The notes under the pieces: generated by a model
What the model was told of the DNA's origin: nothing
What the model saw: only the letters and a program-made list of their open reading frames with translations
Databases searched by the model: none
Assembly (NCBI GenBank): GCA_014879445.1
Contig: JACSSC010000028.1
Span: forward strand, 69,134-111,375
DNA from: Candidatus Competibacteraceae bacterium
GTDB taxonomy: Bacteria > Bacteroidota > Bacteroidia > CAIKAF01
Direction: 5' to 3'
DNA: 42,242 bases
Made by a program: the position numbers and the translations under genes
Shown: positions 1-9,105 of the stretch, in pieces
Numbering within the stretch: position 1 is the first letter of the stretch
Layout: each line of letters begins with the position of its first letter

Positions 1-1
1 A

Positions 2-1153
2 ATTATTAAAAGCCCTGGTGTACCATATGAAGCAGGGATTATTAAGCAGGCACTTCAAAAGAATATTCCAGTAATCTCTGAGATAGAATTTGCCAGTCGA
101 TTCACCCAAACACCAATTATAGGAATTACAGGCACAAACGGAAAAACTACTACCACCCATCTCATTTATCATTTACTGAAGAAAGGCGGGTTAAATGTGA
201 TAATGGCCGGAAATGTGGGAAATAGTTTTGCATATGAAGTTGCCTATGCCGGTTCGGATATTGATTACTATGTGCTTGAATTGAGTAGTTTCCAATTAGA
301 TGGTGTGTCAAAATTCAAACCACATATTTCTGTATTGACCAATATCACACCAGACCACTTGGATAGATACAATGGAAGCATCGAATTATATGCCGATGCG
401 AAATTTAAAATAACACAGAGTCAAACAGAATCAAACTATTTTATTTATTGCTATGATGATGAATATACACGAAACGAAGTTGAAAAGCGAAATAAAAAAA
501 TAAAAGCAAAAATTTTATCATACTCTATTCAAACATGTGAACAACAAGCCGCATGTACACAAAACAACATAATAAGTATTAACCTCAAAAACGACAGAAC
601 CGACATGATGATTAACGATTTGGCCTTACAAGGGAAACACAACCTCTATAATTCTATGGCAGCTGCTATTGTTGCTCGCCTTTCAGAGGTAAGTAAAGAA
701 AGTATTCGCGAATCACTTTCTGATTTTGAAAACATCGAGCACCGTCTTGAGTTTGTTGCAAAAGTAAAGGGCGTTGATTATATCAACGACTCCAAAGCAA
801 CAAATGTAAATTCAGCGTGGTATGCATTGGAATGTATGCACAATCCTGTAATATGGATAGCAGGGGGTGTAGACAAAGGGAATGATTACGCTATGCTGAA
901 AGCACTGGTGAAAGAAAAAGTTAAAACCATCATTTGCTTGGGTAAAGACAATAAAAAAATTATCAAAGCATTTGGAGATATGGTAGAAAACATCATCGAA
1001 ACGGAGAATATGTATGATGCCGTAAAAACGGCTTATCGTATTGGGAAGAAAAATGATATTGTTCTTCTTTCGCCAGCATGTGCCAGCTTCGATTTGTTTG
1101 AAAATTATGAAGAACGTGGTCGAGAATTTAAAAGAGTGGTGAGAGAACTATAA
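2..1153 (+). CDS. murD: UDP-N-acetylmuramoyl-L-alanine--D-glutamate ligase MurD, 5' truncated by the window edge
   Basis: MurD adds D-glutamate to UDP-MurNAc-L-alanine in the cytoplasm, in ATP-dependent peptidoglycan precursor synthesis. The reading frame is open from base 2, so the N-terminal domain lies outside the window. Visible are the Mur-ligase ATP-binding loop GITGTNGKTTTT (about 122-157), the central-domain stretch LELSSFQLD followed by TNITPDHLDRY, the HRLEFV segment with the following NDSKATN, and the C-terminal IAGGVDKG and LLSPACASFD motifs. It is the first visible gene of a division/cell-wall operon, with ftsW 14 bp downstream. A GTG at 197 lies after the ATP loop and cannot be the true start. 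MurC is separately present at 3442, and the HRLEF and SPACASFD motifs fit MurD. Confidence 0.95.
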   Translation: MIKSPGVPYEAGIIKQALQKNIPVISEIEFASRFTQTPIIGITGTNGKTTTTHLIYHLLKKGGLNVIMAGNVGNSFAYEVAYAGSDIDYYVLELSSFQLDGVSKFKPHISVLTNITPDHLDRYNGSIELYADAKFKITQSQTESNYFIYCYDDEYTRNEVEKRNKKIKAKILSYSIQTCEQQAACTQNNIISINLKNDRTDMMINDLALQGKHNLYNSMAAAIVARLSEVSKESIRESLSDFENIEHRLEFVAKVKGVDYINDSKATNVNSAWYALECMHNPVIWIAGGVDKGNDYAMLKALVKEKVKTIICLGKDNKKIIKAFGDMVENIIETENMYDAVKTAYRIGKKNDIVLLSPACASFDLFENYEERGREFKRVVREL

Positions 1154-1167
1154 AGGATGATTACTTA

Positions 1168-2370
1168 ATGAAATTACTTCAAACATATTTGAAAGGCGAT
1201 CGGGTAATCTGGATTTTGGTCTTGATTGTTTCGGTATATTCGTTGTTGTCGGTTTACAGCACAGCCGGTCAGCTTGCATTCAGGTATAAAGGAGGAAATA
1301 CAGAGTATTATCTTATCCAGCGATTTGTGATGTTGTCGTTAGGATTTGGCATCATGTATTTAGCGCACAAAATTAAATACACATATTTCTCAAAAATGGC
1401 AGTAATTGGGATGATTATTACGGTTCCATTATTACTGCTTACGCTCATTATGGGAGCTAGTTTGAACTCGGCAACTCGCTGGCTGATGATACCAGGTTTA
1501 GGAATTAGTTTTCAGACAAGTGATTTGGCTAAATTGATACTTATTACGTATGTAGCACGCATGCTATCAAAAAATCAGAATCATATTAAAGATTTAAAAT
1601 CCGGATTTTTGCCTATTGCTATTCCGGTTGTTATTGTTTGTGCATTAATTCTTCCTGCCAATTTTTCAACTGCTGCCATGTTGTTTTTAATTTGTCTGTT
1701 GCTTATGTTTATCGGGCGTGTTTCAATAAAGCATATTGGTGCTTTGGTTGGTATTGCTCTTGCCGGTTTTGGGTTTTTAATATTGCTTTCATTTGCTGCG
1801 CCAAAGCTTCTTCCAAGATTAGAAACTTGGAGAAGTAGGATTGAAACATTTATAACATCAAATCAATCGGAATCTTCATCAAACACAGAGTTAACCAAAG
1901 AAAAATATCAGTCGGATTTAGCGAAAATGGCTATTGCACAAGGAGGACTACTTGGAACGGGTCCAGCAAATAACCTGAATAAATATCGCCTACCTCAAGG
2001 ATATTCCGATTTCATTTATGCAATGATTATTGGTGAATATGGTTCTATTTTAGGCGGCCTTGTTATTTTACTTGCTTACCTGATTCTTCTCTATAGAGTC
2101 GTCAGATTAGCGACCAAAAGCGAATTTGCATTTGCTACTTTCCTTTCAGTAGGGTTATGCTTGAGCATGGTTGTACAGGCATTTATCAACATGAGCGTTG
2201 CTGTAGGTATTTTCCCAGTTACCGGACAACCTTTGCCGATGATAAGTATGGGAGGCACATCCACATTATTTACAGGGCTAACACTAGGCATGATTCTAAG
2301 TGTGAGCAGATCGATACAAACAGAAAAAATTGAATTATCAAGCCATGGAGCTGAAGAAGGTCATCATTAG
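1168..2370 (+). CDS. ftsW: Cell division protein FtsW (SEDS-family peptidoglycan glycosyltransferase)
   Basis: FtsW is an inner-membrane SEDS protein that polymerises lipid II at the division septum together with a class B PBP. The 400-residue product is strongly hydrophobic with about ten membrane segments. It has a long polar stretch rich in Ser, Glu and Thr (about residues 225-255), the large extracytoplasmic loop of the family. The conserved PMISMGGTS near residues 357-365 is a SEDS hallmark. Position between murD and murG is the classic FtsW place, which favours FtsW over its paralogue RodA. An AAAGGA stretch lies about 10 bp before the ATG but may be chance in this phylum. The 3' end overlaps murG by 26 bp. 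Confidence 0.95.
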   Translation: MKLLQTYLKGDRVIWILVLIVSVYSLLSVYSTAGQLAFRYKGGNTEYYLIQRFVMLSLGFGIMYLAHKIKYTYFSKMAVIGMIITVPLLLLTLIMGASLNSATRWLMIPGLGISFQTSDLAKLILITYVARMLSKNQNHIKDLKSGFLPIAIPVVIVCALILPANFSTAAMLFLICLLLMFIGRVSIKHIGALVGIALAGFGFLILLSFAAPKLLPRLETWRSRIETFITSNQSESSSNTELTKEKYQSDLAKMAIAQGGLLGTGPANNLNKYRLPQGYSDFIYAMIIGEYGSILGGLVILLAYLILLYRVVRLATKSEFAFATFLSVGLCLSMVVQAFINMSVAVGIFPVTGQPLPMISMGGTSTLFTGLTLGMILSVSRSIQTEKIELSSHGAEEGHH

Positions 2371-3445
2371 TGGCGGTGGAACAGGTGGGCACATCTTCCC
2401 GGCAATCGCTATTGCGAATGCACTGAAAGATATTTCACCAGGTACTGAAATATTGTTTGTAGGCGCAAAGGGCAAAATGGAGATGGAAAAAGTGCCGGCT
2501 GCCGGATATAATATTGTAGGGTTAGATATTAGGGGATTACAGCGGGGGCTCTCATTATCCAATCTTTCAATTCCATTCCGTTTGATAAAAGCAATTTGGC
2601 AGGCACGAAAAATTATCAATAAATTCAAACCACAAGCAATCGTTGGTGTAGGAGGTTATGCAAGTGCCGCAGTAGCTTATGTGGGTGCAAAATCTGGCAT
2701 TCCGGTTCTTGTTCAAGAGCAAAACTCATATCCGGGCAAAACCAATCGCTTCTTATCCAAATATGCATCAAGAATTTGTGTTGCTTATCCTGATATGGAA
2801 AGGTTTTTCCCTGCTTCTAAAATTGTTTTTACAGGTAATCCCGTTCGTAAAGAAATTGAACACTTACTGCCCGATACTAAGCAGGGTTTGGATTTCTTTA
2901 AATTAGACAGCAGTAAACCTGTCCTTCTTGTTTTTGGTGGCAGCCAAGGAGCCAAAGCCCTTAATGAAGGTGTTGAAAATGCATTGGCGGCATGGAATGA
3001 AAAAAACATACAAGTGTTGTGGCAAACCGGCAATTCTTTTTATCAACGGGCTTCTGAGTTGGTCTCAAATGCGGCCTATGATAACGTGTATGTGTACGAA
3101 TTTATTCGTGAAATGAACTATGCTTATGCTGCTGCTGATTTAGTAGTAGCAAGAGCTGGAGCCATTACAATTTCAGAATTACAGGTAGCAGGTAAGGCAT
3201 CTGTTCTTGTGCCATTACCTACGGCGGCTGAAAATCATCAATATAAAAATGCAGAACAATTGTCAAAAAGAAATGCTGCTCTGATACTCTCTAATGATGA
3301 TTGTCCTGAAAAACTTGGGCAGATGGTGTTGGAACTCATTGATGATAAAAATGCCTTACATGCTTTAGAAACCCGAGTAAAACAAATGGCCGCCTTTGAC
3401 GCAGCTAAAACGATTGTTTCAGAAATTATTGCTATAGCAAAATGA
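2345..3445 (+). CDS. murG: UDP-GlcNAc--lipid I GlcNAc transferase MurG
   Basis: MurG transfers GlcNAc to lipid I to make lipid II on the inner face of the cytoplasmic membrane. From the ATG at 2345 the product has 366 residues, close to the family norm. The N-terminal glycine loop GGGTGGH is at residues 10-16, with VGVGGYAS and QEQNSYPGKTNR in the N-terminal GT-B domain. The C-terminal UDP-sugar domain shows FGGSQGAKALNE, ARAGAITISEL and PTAAENHQ. A TTG at 2330 would add five residues, but the ATG places the glycine loop at the usual distance from the N terminus and is preferred. The start lies inside ftsW and the stop overlaps murC by 4 bp (ATGA), so translational coupling is likely. Confidence 0.95.
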   Translation: MELKKVIISGGGTGGHIFPAIAIANALKDISPGTEILFVGAKGKMEMEKVPAAGYNIVGLDIRGLQRGLSLSNLSIPFRLIKAIWQARKIINKFKPQAIVGVGGYASAAVAYVGAKSGIPVLVQEQNSYPGKTNRFLSKYASRICVAYPDMERFFPASKIVFTGNPVRKEIEHLLPDTKQGLDFFKLDSSKPVLLVFGGSQGAKALNEGVENALAAWNEKNIQVLWQTGNSFYQRASELVSNAAYDNVYVYEFIREMNYAYAAADLVVARAGAITISELQVAGKASVLVPLPTAAENHQYKNAEQLSKRNAALILSNDDCPEKLGQMVLELIDDKNALHALETRVKQMAAFDAAKTIVSEIIAIAK

Positions 3446-4839
3446 AATTGAGCCATCTACATAAAATATATTTAATAGGCATTGGAGGCATAGGAATGAG
3501 TGCTTTGGCAAGATACTTTCTGCAAGAAGGGAAGGATGTTGCAGGGTATGATCGAACTTGCACAGAACTGACATCCAAGTTGCAGGATGAAGGCATAAAC
3601 ATACATTACATTGATGATATTCATCTCATTCCTAAAACATTTACAGATGGAAATAAAACTAAAGTACTAGTTATCTATACACCAGCTATTCCATCTCATC
3701 ATAATGAATTGAATTATTTTAAAGAGCAGGGCTATCAATTAGTCAAAAGAGCTGAAGTGTTGGGATGGATTAGTTCGGAAATGAATTGTATAGCAATAGC
3801 CGGAACACATGGAAAGACAACCACATCATCCATGGTTGCCCATTTGCTTTATAGCGCAAAATCCAATATGCGTGCATTCTTGGGTGGTATTGCGGTGAAT
3901 TACAACTCAAACTATCTCTCAAACGGTGAACCTAAAATTTCTGTAGTTGAGGCCGATGAATACGACCGATCATTCCTTCAATTACATCCCCAAATAGCTA
4001 TTATCACATCTGCCGATTCCGATCATTTAGACATTTATGGCGATGAAAGTGAAGTGAAAAAATCATTTTCGGCATTCGCTCATAACATAGAGAATAATGG
4101 ATTGCTTATTATTCGTCATGGATTGCAATTAAATCTTCCACGAGAAATTAGTATATGTACATATGGATTAGATGAAAATGCTGATGTTAAAGCAACAAAT
4201 ATCCGAATTGTTAATGGTGTTTATGTTTTTGATGTTGAAAGTAAGATGGCGAGGTGGCTCGATGTAGAACTTCATATGGGAGGCCTACACAATATTGAGA
4301 ATGCAACTGCTGCCATGTATGCCGCATTTTCAAATGGTATTTCCATTTCCTCCATCAAAGAAAACATAGGCACATACAGAGGTGTAAACAGACGGTTTGA
4401 ATTCATTTGTCAAACTAATGAATGTATTTATATTGACGATTATGCACATCATCCTGCAGAAATCAAGGCAACGGTTGATGGTATAAGGCAACTTTTCCCA
4501 GGTAAAAGAATATTAGGCATTTTTCAGCCACACTTGTATTCAAGAACACGTGATTTTGCATCAGGTTTTGCTGATAGTTTATCATTGCTTGATGAAGTTA
4601 TTCTTATGCAGATATATCCGGCCAGAGAATTGCCAATACCGGGTGTTACAGAAGATTTAATTTTTGAAAAAATTACACAAGCTAAAAAGGTGAAAGCTAC
4701 AAATCTGGATGTAATTGAAATTATTAAATCAAAAATGCAAGAATACGATATTGTTGTAACTATGGGCGCCGGAGATATTGACAGATTGGTGGCTCCTATT
4801 AAAAAAATCATTAGCCAAAGCACATCTGCTGTGTCATGA
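3442..4839 (+). CDS. murC: UDP-N-acetylmuramate--L-alanine ligase MurC
   Basis: MurC attaches L-alanine to UDP-MurNAc, the first step of stem-peptide synthesis. The 465-residue protein has an N-terminal Rossmann motif GIGGIGMSALA from residue 13, the ATP loop GTHGKTTTS from residue 121, VEADEYDRSF, SADSDHLD, and the ligase segments NRRFEF and DDYAHHPAEI. These assign MurC over MurD, F or Mpl; Mpl would lack the biosynthetic context. The start overlaps the murG stop and the stop overlaps the ftsQ start, both as ATGA junctions. murB, often next to murC elsewhere, is not in the window. Confidence 0.95.
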   Translation: MKLSHLHKIYLIGIGGIGMSALARYFLQEGKDVAGYDRTCTELTSKLQDEGINIHYIDDIHLIPKTFTDGNKTKVLVIYTPAIPSHHNELNYFKEQGYQLVKRAEVLGWISSEMNCIAIAGTHGKTTTSSMVAHLLYSAKSNMRAFLGGIAVNYNSNYLSNGEPKISVVEADEYDRSFLQLHPQIAIITSADSDHLDIYGDESEVKKSFSAFAHNIENNGLLIIRHGLQLNLPREISICTYGLDENADVKATNIRIVNGVYVFDVESKMARWLDVELHMGGLHNIENATAAMYAAFSNGISISSIKENIGTYRGVNRRFEFICQTNECIYIDDYAHHPAEIKATVDGIRQLFPGKRILGIFQPHLYSRTRDFASGFADSLSLLDEVILMQIYPARELPIPGVTEDLIFEKITQAKKVKATNLDVIEIIKSKMQEYDIVVTMGAGDIDRLVAPIKKIISQSTSAVS

Positions 4840-5681
4840 AAAAGATTCTTAACATATCATTTATTATACTGCTATCTGCTGGCATTATTGTTTTGTTGGG
4901 TTTTGTAAACCGAGATCCGGCTAATGGTAACTGTAATAATATTCAAGTTAAAATTGTGCGACCTGATGGCAATATGTATATAAGCGAAGATGAAGTAAGA
5001 GATCAGATAATTACTTATTGCAACAATGATGCAACACAAGAATTGTCAATCGATAAAATTGCTGAGATAGAAGATAATCTTAAAAAGAATCCGATTATAG
5101 AAAAATGTGATATATATATGGATGTAAATGGATCTATAAATGCAAATATTAAACAAAGGCGACCAATAGGAAGAATTATCAATGCCATGAACGAATCATT
5201 TTATTTAGATGAAAACGGCTACATGATACCTGCAATTGTGGGTCGTCCGGCTCGTGTCGTTGCAGTAAGCGGACATATTTACGAATCATTTGCACCCAAT
5301 CCATATTATATTGAGAATGATTCGGCAGCAGCTATATCTATTTTGGATGAGTTATATCATATCATCAAGTATATTGATAAGTATCCATTTTGGAAATCAC
5401 AAATTGAGCAGATATATGTTACCAACCAAAAGAAATTTATTCTCATACCAAAAGTTGGAACTCATGAAATACATTTTGGTTTTGCCGATCATATAGAAGG
5501 TAAGTTTAAAAAGCTAGAATTGTTCTATCAAAAAGGAATGACAAGAGATGGATGGGCTGGATATAAAGAAGTTGATCTACAATTCAAAAACCAAATTATA
5601 TGCAGAGGCGCAAATGTATTGTATGCGCCACAAACAGAAACAAATTTTATACAGGATACAACGAATTTAATTATACAATAA
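4836..5681 (+). CDS. ftsQ: Cell division protein FtsQ/DivIB-like
   Basis: FtsQ is a bitopic inner-membrane protein that links early cytoplasmic and late periplasmic division proteins. The 281-residue product has one N-terminal membrane segment (about residues 4-24). A periplasmic POTRA-like region follows, with ISEDEVRDQI, then LSIDKIAEIEDNLKKNPIIEKCDIYMDVNGSIN split across the domain, then KQRRPIGRI. A C-terminal beta-rich part contains a segment ending YKEVDLQFKNQIICR, where FtsQ proteins carry their partner-binding strands. Sequence conservation of the family is low, so position between murC and ftsA carries much of the call. The ATGA overlap with murC implies coupled translation. Confidence 0.9.
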   Translation: MKKILNISFIILLSAGIIVLLGFVNRDPANGNCNNIQVKIVRPDGNMYISEDEVRDQIITYCNNDATQELSIDKIAEIEDNLKKNPIIEKCDIYMDVNGSINANIKQRRPIGRIINAMNESFYLDENGYMIPAIVGRPARVVAVSGHIYESFAPNPYYIENDSAAAISILDELYHIIKYIDKYPFWKSQIEQIYVTNQKKFILIPKVGTHEIHFGFADHIEGKFKKLELFYQKGMTRDGWAGYKEVDLQFKNQIICRGANVLYAPQTETNFIQDTTNLIIQ

Positions 5682-5697
5682 AACAAAAAAGCAGCAT

Positions 5698-6966
5698 ATG
5701 GAAAATTCAGAAATTGTAGTAGGACTTGACATTGGAACAACAAAAATTGTGGCTATGGTAGGTCGTCGAAACGAATTTGGAAAGATTGAAATACTTGGTG
5801 TGGGGAAAAGCGATTCGATAGGCGTTACACATGGTGTGGTAAGTAATATTATTCACACAATTGATTCAATTAAGAAAGCCGTAGCAGAAGCTGAAAAATC
5901 ATCTGGTGTTGAAATCAGAGTGGTTAATGTTGGTATTGCAGGTCAGCATATTAAAAGTATTCAACATCGGGGCATCCATACAAGAAAAAATACAGAAGAT
6001 GAAATCGGACAGGAGGATATTGATGCATTAAATGAGGATATGTATCGATTGGCTATGCCTCCTGGTGAACAAATTATACATGTACTTCCTCAGGAATATT
6101 ATGTTGATAGTGCATCACAAACATCTGATCCAATCGGCATGATGGGCTCTCGTCTTGAAGCCAACTTTCATATAATAACGGGAAATGTTTCTGCTGCTCA
6201 AAATATTTCAAGATGTTGCCAAAATGCCGGATTGGTTGTGAATGACATGATACTTGAGCCATTGGCATCAGCCAGGGCGGTGCTTAGTATGGAAGAAAAA
6301 GAAGCAGGTGTCGTTTTAGTAGATATTGGTGGTGGCACAACAGATATTGCCATTTTTCATGATACAAAAATCAGACATACGGCTGTAATTCCTTTTGGTG
6401 GCAATGTCATCACAGATGATATTAAAAAGGAATGTGGGATTATTAAAAACTATGCCGAGTTGCTGAAGGTTAAGCATGGATCAGCATTGTCGCTCGACAA
6501 TATGAATAAGATTATAACAATACCCGGGCTAAAAGGTCGTCCTGCAAAAGAAATTAATGTCAAATTTTTAGCAAGTGTCATTCAGGCACGTATGGAAGAA
6601 ATCATGGAATGTGTATTCTATGAAATTAAAAATTCGGGTTATAAAGATCATCTTTCAGCTGGTATCGTGCTAACTGGAGGGGGTGCAATGCTTAAACATA
6701 TTCGCCAGTTTACTGAATATGTAACAGGCATGGAAACTAGAATAGGTTTGCCAAATGAGCATATAACAGGGAATATCGTATCAAAAATTAACAGCCCTAT
6801 CTTCAGTACAAGTGTTGGACTAATGATGTCAGGATTTGCACCTACTCTTAAAGAAAAAATTGAAGAAGAAAAGGTGAAACCTCATTCCAAAATTAAGCGT
6901 GGAAGTTTCTTTGACAAGCTGATTAATAAGGGCCGTGAATTTTTTAGTGATGAAGATATTCAATAA
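5698..6966 (+). CDS. ftsA: Cell division protein FtsA (actin-like FtsZ membrane tether)
   Basis: FtsA is an actin-family ATPase that anchors FtsZ filaments to the membrane and recruits later division proteins. The 422-residue protein starts with the phosphate-1 motif GLDIGTTKIVA at about residue 9. It has the phosphate-2 motif VDIGGGTTDIAIF and the adenosine motif IVLTGGGAML. The C-terminal tail, with FFDKLINKGREFF, is basic and amphipathic, as expected for the membrane-targeting helix. The gene lies 16 bp after ftsQ and 47 bp before ftsZ, the canonical order. Confidence 0.96.
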   Translation: MENSEIVVGLDIGTTKIVAMVGRRNEFGKIEILGVGKSDSIGVTHGVVSNIIHTIDSIKKAVAEAEKSSGVEIRVVNVGIAGQHIKSIQHRGIHTRKNTEDEIGQEDIDALNEDMYRLAMPPGEQIIHVLPQEYYVDSASQTSDPIGMMGSRLEANFHIITGNVSAAQNISRCCQNAGLVVNDMILEPLASARAVLSMEEKEAGVVLVDIGGGTTDIAIFHDTKIRHTAVIPFGGNVITDDIKKECGIIKNYAELLKVKHGSALSLDNMNKIITIPGLKGRPAKEINVKFLASVIQARMEEIMECVFYEIKNSGYKDHLSAGIVLTGGGAMLKHIRQFTEYVTGMETRIGLPNEHITGNIVSKINSPIFSTSVGLMMSGFAPTLKEKIEEEKVKPHSKIKRGSFFDKLINKGREFFSDEDIQ

Positions 6967-7013
6967 TTTTTAATAAAAATCAATCAAATTCATAAACAAC
7001 TAAAACAAGCAAT

Positions 7014-8606
7014 ATGACACAATTTGAAGAATCAAACAATGAAAATGAAATCATAAGATTTCAACTACCCAAAGACAGCTCTTCGATCATTAAAGTGATT
7101 GGTGTAGGTGGGGGTGGAAGCAATGCCGTAAACCATATGTTTCGACAAGGCATTAGAGGCGTTGATTTTGTAATCTGCAATACTGATTTGCAAGCTTTAG
7201 AGATGAGCCCTGTTCCCAACAAAATTCAGCTTGGGAAAAATCTTACAGAAGGGCGAGGTGCAGGCGCAATGCCTGAAGTAGGCCGTAAATCGGCTCTTGA
7301 AAATATTGAAGAAGTAAGAAAGCTTCTATCGAATAACACAAAAATGGTATTTGTTACTGCTGGAATGGGCGGTGGTACAGGAACTGGCGCTGCCCCTATT
7401 ATCGCACAATTGGCACGTGAAATGGGAATTCTAACAGTAGGAATTGTTACTGTGCCTTTCGGATTTGAAGGAAAAAGAAGAAAAGAACAGGCTGAATTTG
7501 GTATTGATGAGCTTAGAAGCAATGTGGATACGCTTCTCATTATATCAAATGATAAGCTCCGCGAAATCTATCATAACCTTTCTCTTAGTAATGCATTCTC
7601 AAAGGCAGATGATATTCTGACTTCTGCTGCCAAAGGCATATCAGAAATTGTTACCGTTACTGGTTATATCAATGTGGACTTTGAGGATGTTAAAACTGTT
7701 ATGACAAATGGCGGAGCAGCTATCATGGGTTCAGCTATTGCCGAAGGCGAATCTAGGGCACGAATAGCTATCGAATCAGCGCTTTCTTCTCCTCTACTTA
7801 ACGACAATGATATTCGTGGAGCTAAACATATTCTGCTTTACATTACTTTCGGAAATAGTGAAATAACCATGGATGAAATGGGAGAAATTACGGATTACAT
7901 TCAGGATGTGGCAGGTACTACTGAACATCTTTTCTTTGGAACCGGACATGATGAATCTCTTGGTAATAATATCAAAGTTATTCTTATCGCTACAGGTTTC
8001 AAATCTCTAGATGAAACAGGAATTAGCTACAATCAGCCACAAAGAACTGTACTTGAAGTTGAAAATAAAAAACAGGATGAGATTATTGAAGCCATCAATG
8101 AAGAGAAATTTTCGCCCTTAGAAGTCGAAAAACAGGATGATTTTCTTTTCTCATCAATTGATGAAGAGGAAGAATTAAGAGAAAATCAGGTTGAATTTCC
8201 TGTATCCACTGGTCAAGCCAATGATTTTATAAAAAATGAGGGTTTGGAACGAGTATCCCTTTTTGAAGACGAAAATGATGCGGAAAAGCAACTCAACACA
8301 TTTGATTTGTCTCAGGCAACTGAAAATAAACCTTCAGATACCCTCAATAACGATGAAGATAAAGGAATTCTGTTTAAGCCCAATGAACGTCTTCAACGCT
8401 TACGTGAAATCAGTATGAAATTAAAAACACCATCAGGGTTGAAAGATCTTGAAAACGAATCAGCTTTAAAGCGCAGAAAGACGAATAATGATGATGATAT
8501 GGATACACAAGATAATGCACCTTCTAGAATGTCTATTTCGCCTGATGCTGATAATGGTTATAAGTTAAGAGAGAACAACTCTTTTTTGCACGACAGTGTT
8601 GATTAA
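7014..8606 (+). CDS. ftsZ: Cell division GTPase FtsZ with a long C-terminal linker
   Basis: FtsZ is the tubulin-like GTPase that forms the Z ring. The GTPase core covers about residues 20-340 and shows VGVGGGGSNAVN, the tubulin signature GGGTGTGAAP near residues 119-128, and a T7-loop region with NVDFEDVKTVM. At 530 residues it is much longer than the roughly 380 of Escherichia coli FtsZ. The excess is a very acidic, low-complexity linker of about 150-170 residues. The extreme C terminus, NNSFLHDSVD, is probably the conserved peptide that binds FtsA, in a form I associate with Bacteroidota. The gene ends the operon and is followed by a hairpin terminator. Confidence 0.97.
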   Translation: MTQFEESNNENEIIRFQLPKDSSSIIKVIGVGGGGSNAVNHMFRQGIRGVDFVICNTDLQALEMSPVPNKIQLGKNLTEGRGAGAMPEVGRKSALENIEEVRKLLSNNTKMVFVTAGMGGGTGTGAAPIIAQLAREMGILTVGIVTVPFGFEGKRRKEQAEFGIDELRSNVDTLLIISNDKLREIYHNLSLSNAFSKADDILTSAAKGISEIVTVTGYINVDFEDVKTVMTNGGAAIMGSAIAEGESRARIAIESALSSPLLNDNDIRGAKHILLYITFGNSEITMDEMGEITDYIQDVAGTTEHLFFGTGHDESLGNNIKVILIATGFKSLDETGISYNQPQRTVLEVENKKQDEIIEAINEEKFSPLEVEKQDDFLFSSIDEEEELRENQVEFPVSTGQANDFIKNEGLERVSLFEDENDAEKQLNTFDLSQATENKPSDTLNNDEDKGILFKPNERLQRLREISMKLKTPSGLKDLENESALKRRKTNNDDDMDTQDNAPSRMSISPDADNGYKLRENNSFLHDSVD

Positions 8607-8636
8607 CCTTTAAAATTCATATTGCTTTTTTGTTGT

Positions 8637-8661
8637 AAGCCGGATTTATTCCGGCTTTTTT
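8637..8661 (+). terminator. Intrinsic terminator of the ftsZ operon
   Basis: An 8-bp stem AAGCCGGA (8637-8644) pairs with TCCGGCTT (8650-8657) around a 5-nt loop, and the right arm runs into a T tract (8656-8661). It lies 30 nt after the ftsZ stop. The opposite strand lacks a T run after the stem, so it should work mainly on the plus strand. The stop codon of the convergent gene (8646-8648) lies inside the loop. Confidence 0.85.
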
Positions 8662-9095
8662 AATTCTTTTCCGTATGCTAATATTTTCCATTTTCTAAAA
8701 AGAAGCACCCAAAGACCAATAATCAGTCCAATTAATATTCCATATAGTGTGCTGAAAAGTAAAACAAAAAAAGACGGATTAGAAACGGATTCAAACGCTT
8801 TAACTAATTGAGGGTTGTTTTGTAAATACGTGTCGAAAAATATAAACTGAATTAGAGCATTCCCAATACCCCAACAAATCCCAGTAAGCAATGATTGCAT
8901 GAACCATTTGGATTGCACATATCTGACGATAATCAATGAAACAATAAGCGACAGAAAAAGCCATACCGCCCATTCAGCATTATTCAAATATCCATTCACT
9001 GCCATCAATCCCATCCATACACCAATCGGAGACAAAGTTAGCCAGATTGTACGTTTGAAGAATGAGATCAAGTGAGAATTGGTTTGAATGTTCAT
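8646..9095 (-). CDS. Small four-helix membrane protein of unknown function
   Basis: The 149-residue product has four clear hydrophobic segments, at about residues 16-34, 40-58, 68-88 and 106-134. It has a short charged N terminus, a basic C-terminal tail (KELKKPE) and no catalytic motif I recognise. I cannot assign a family. The start lies 10 bp after the purF-like stop on the same strand, so the two genes are probably co-transcribed. Its last codons and stop are inside the ftsZ terminator hairpin. The protein may be lineage-specific. Confidence 0.75.
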   Translation of the reverse strand: MNIQTNSHLISFFKRTIWLTLSPIGVWMGLMAVNGYLNNAEWAVWLFLSLIVSLIIVRYVQSKWFMQSLLTGICWGIGNALIQFIFFDTYLQNNPQLVKAFESVSNPSFFVLLFSTLYGILIGLIIGLWVLLFRKWKILAYGKELKKPE

Positions 9096-9105
9096 AGATT
9101 CACTA

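Noticed and set aside
7226-7540. Antisense reading frame within ftsZ
   Set aside because: It is a shadow of the strongly conserved FtsZ core and has no independent start signal.
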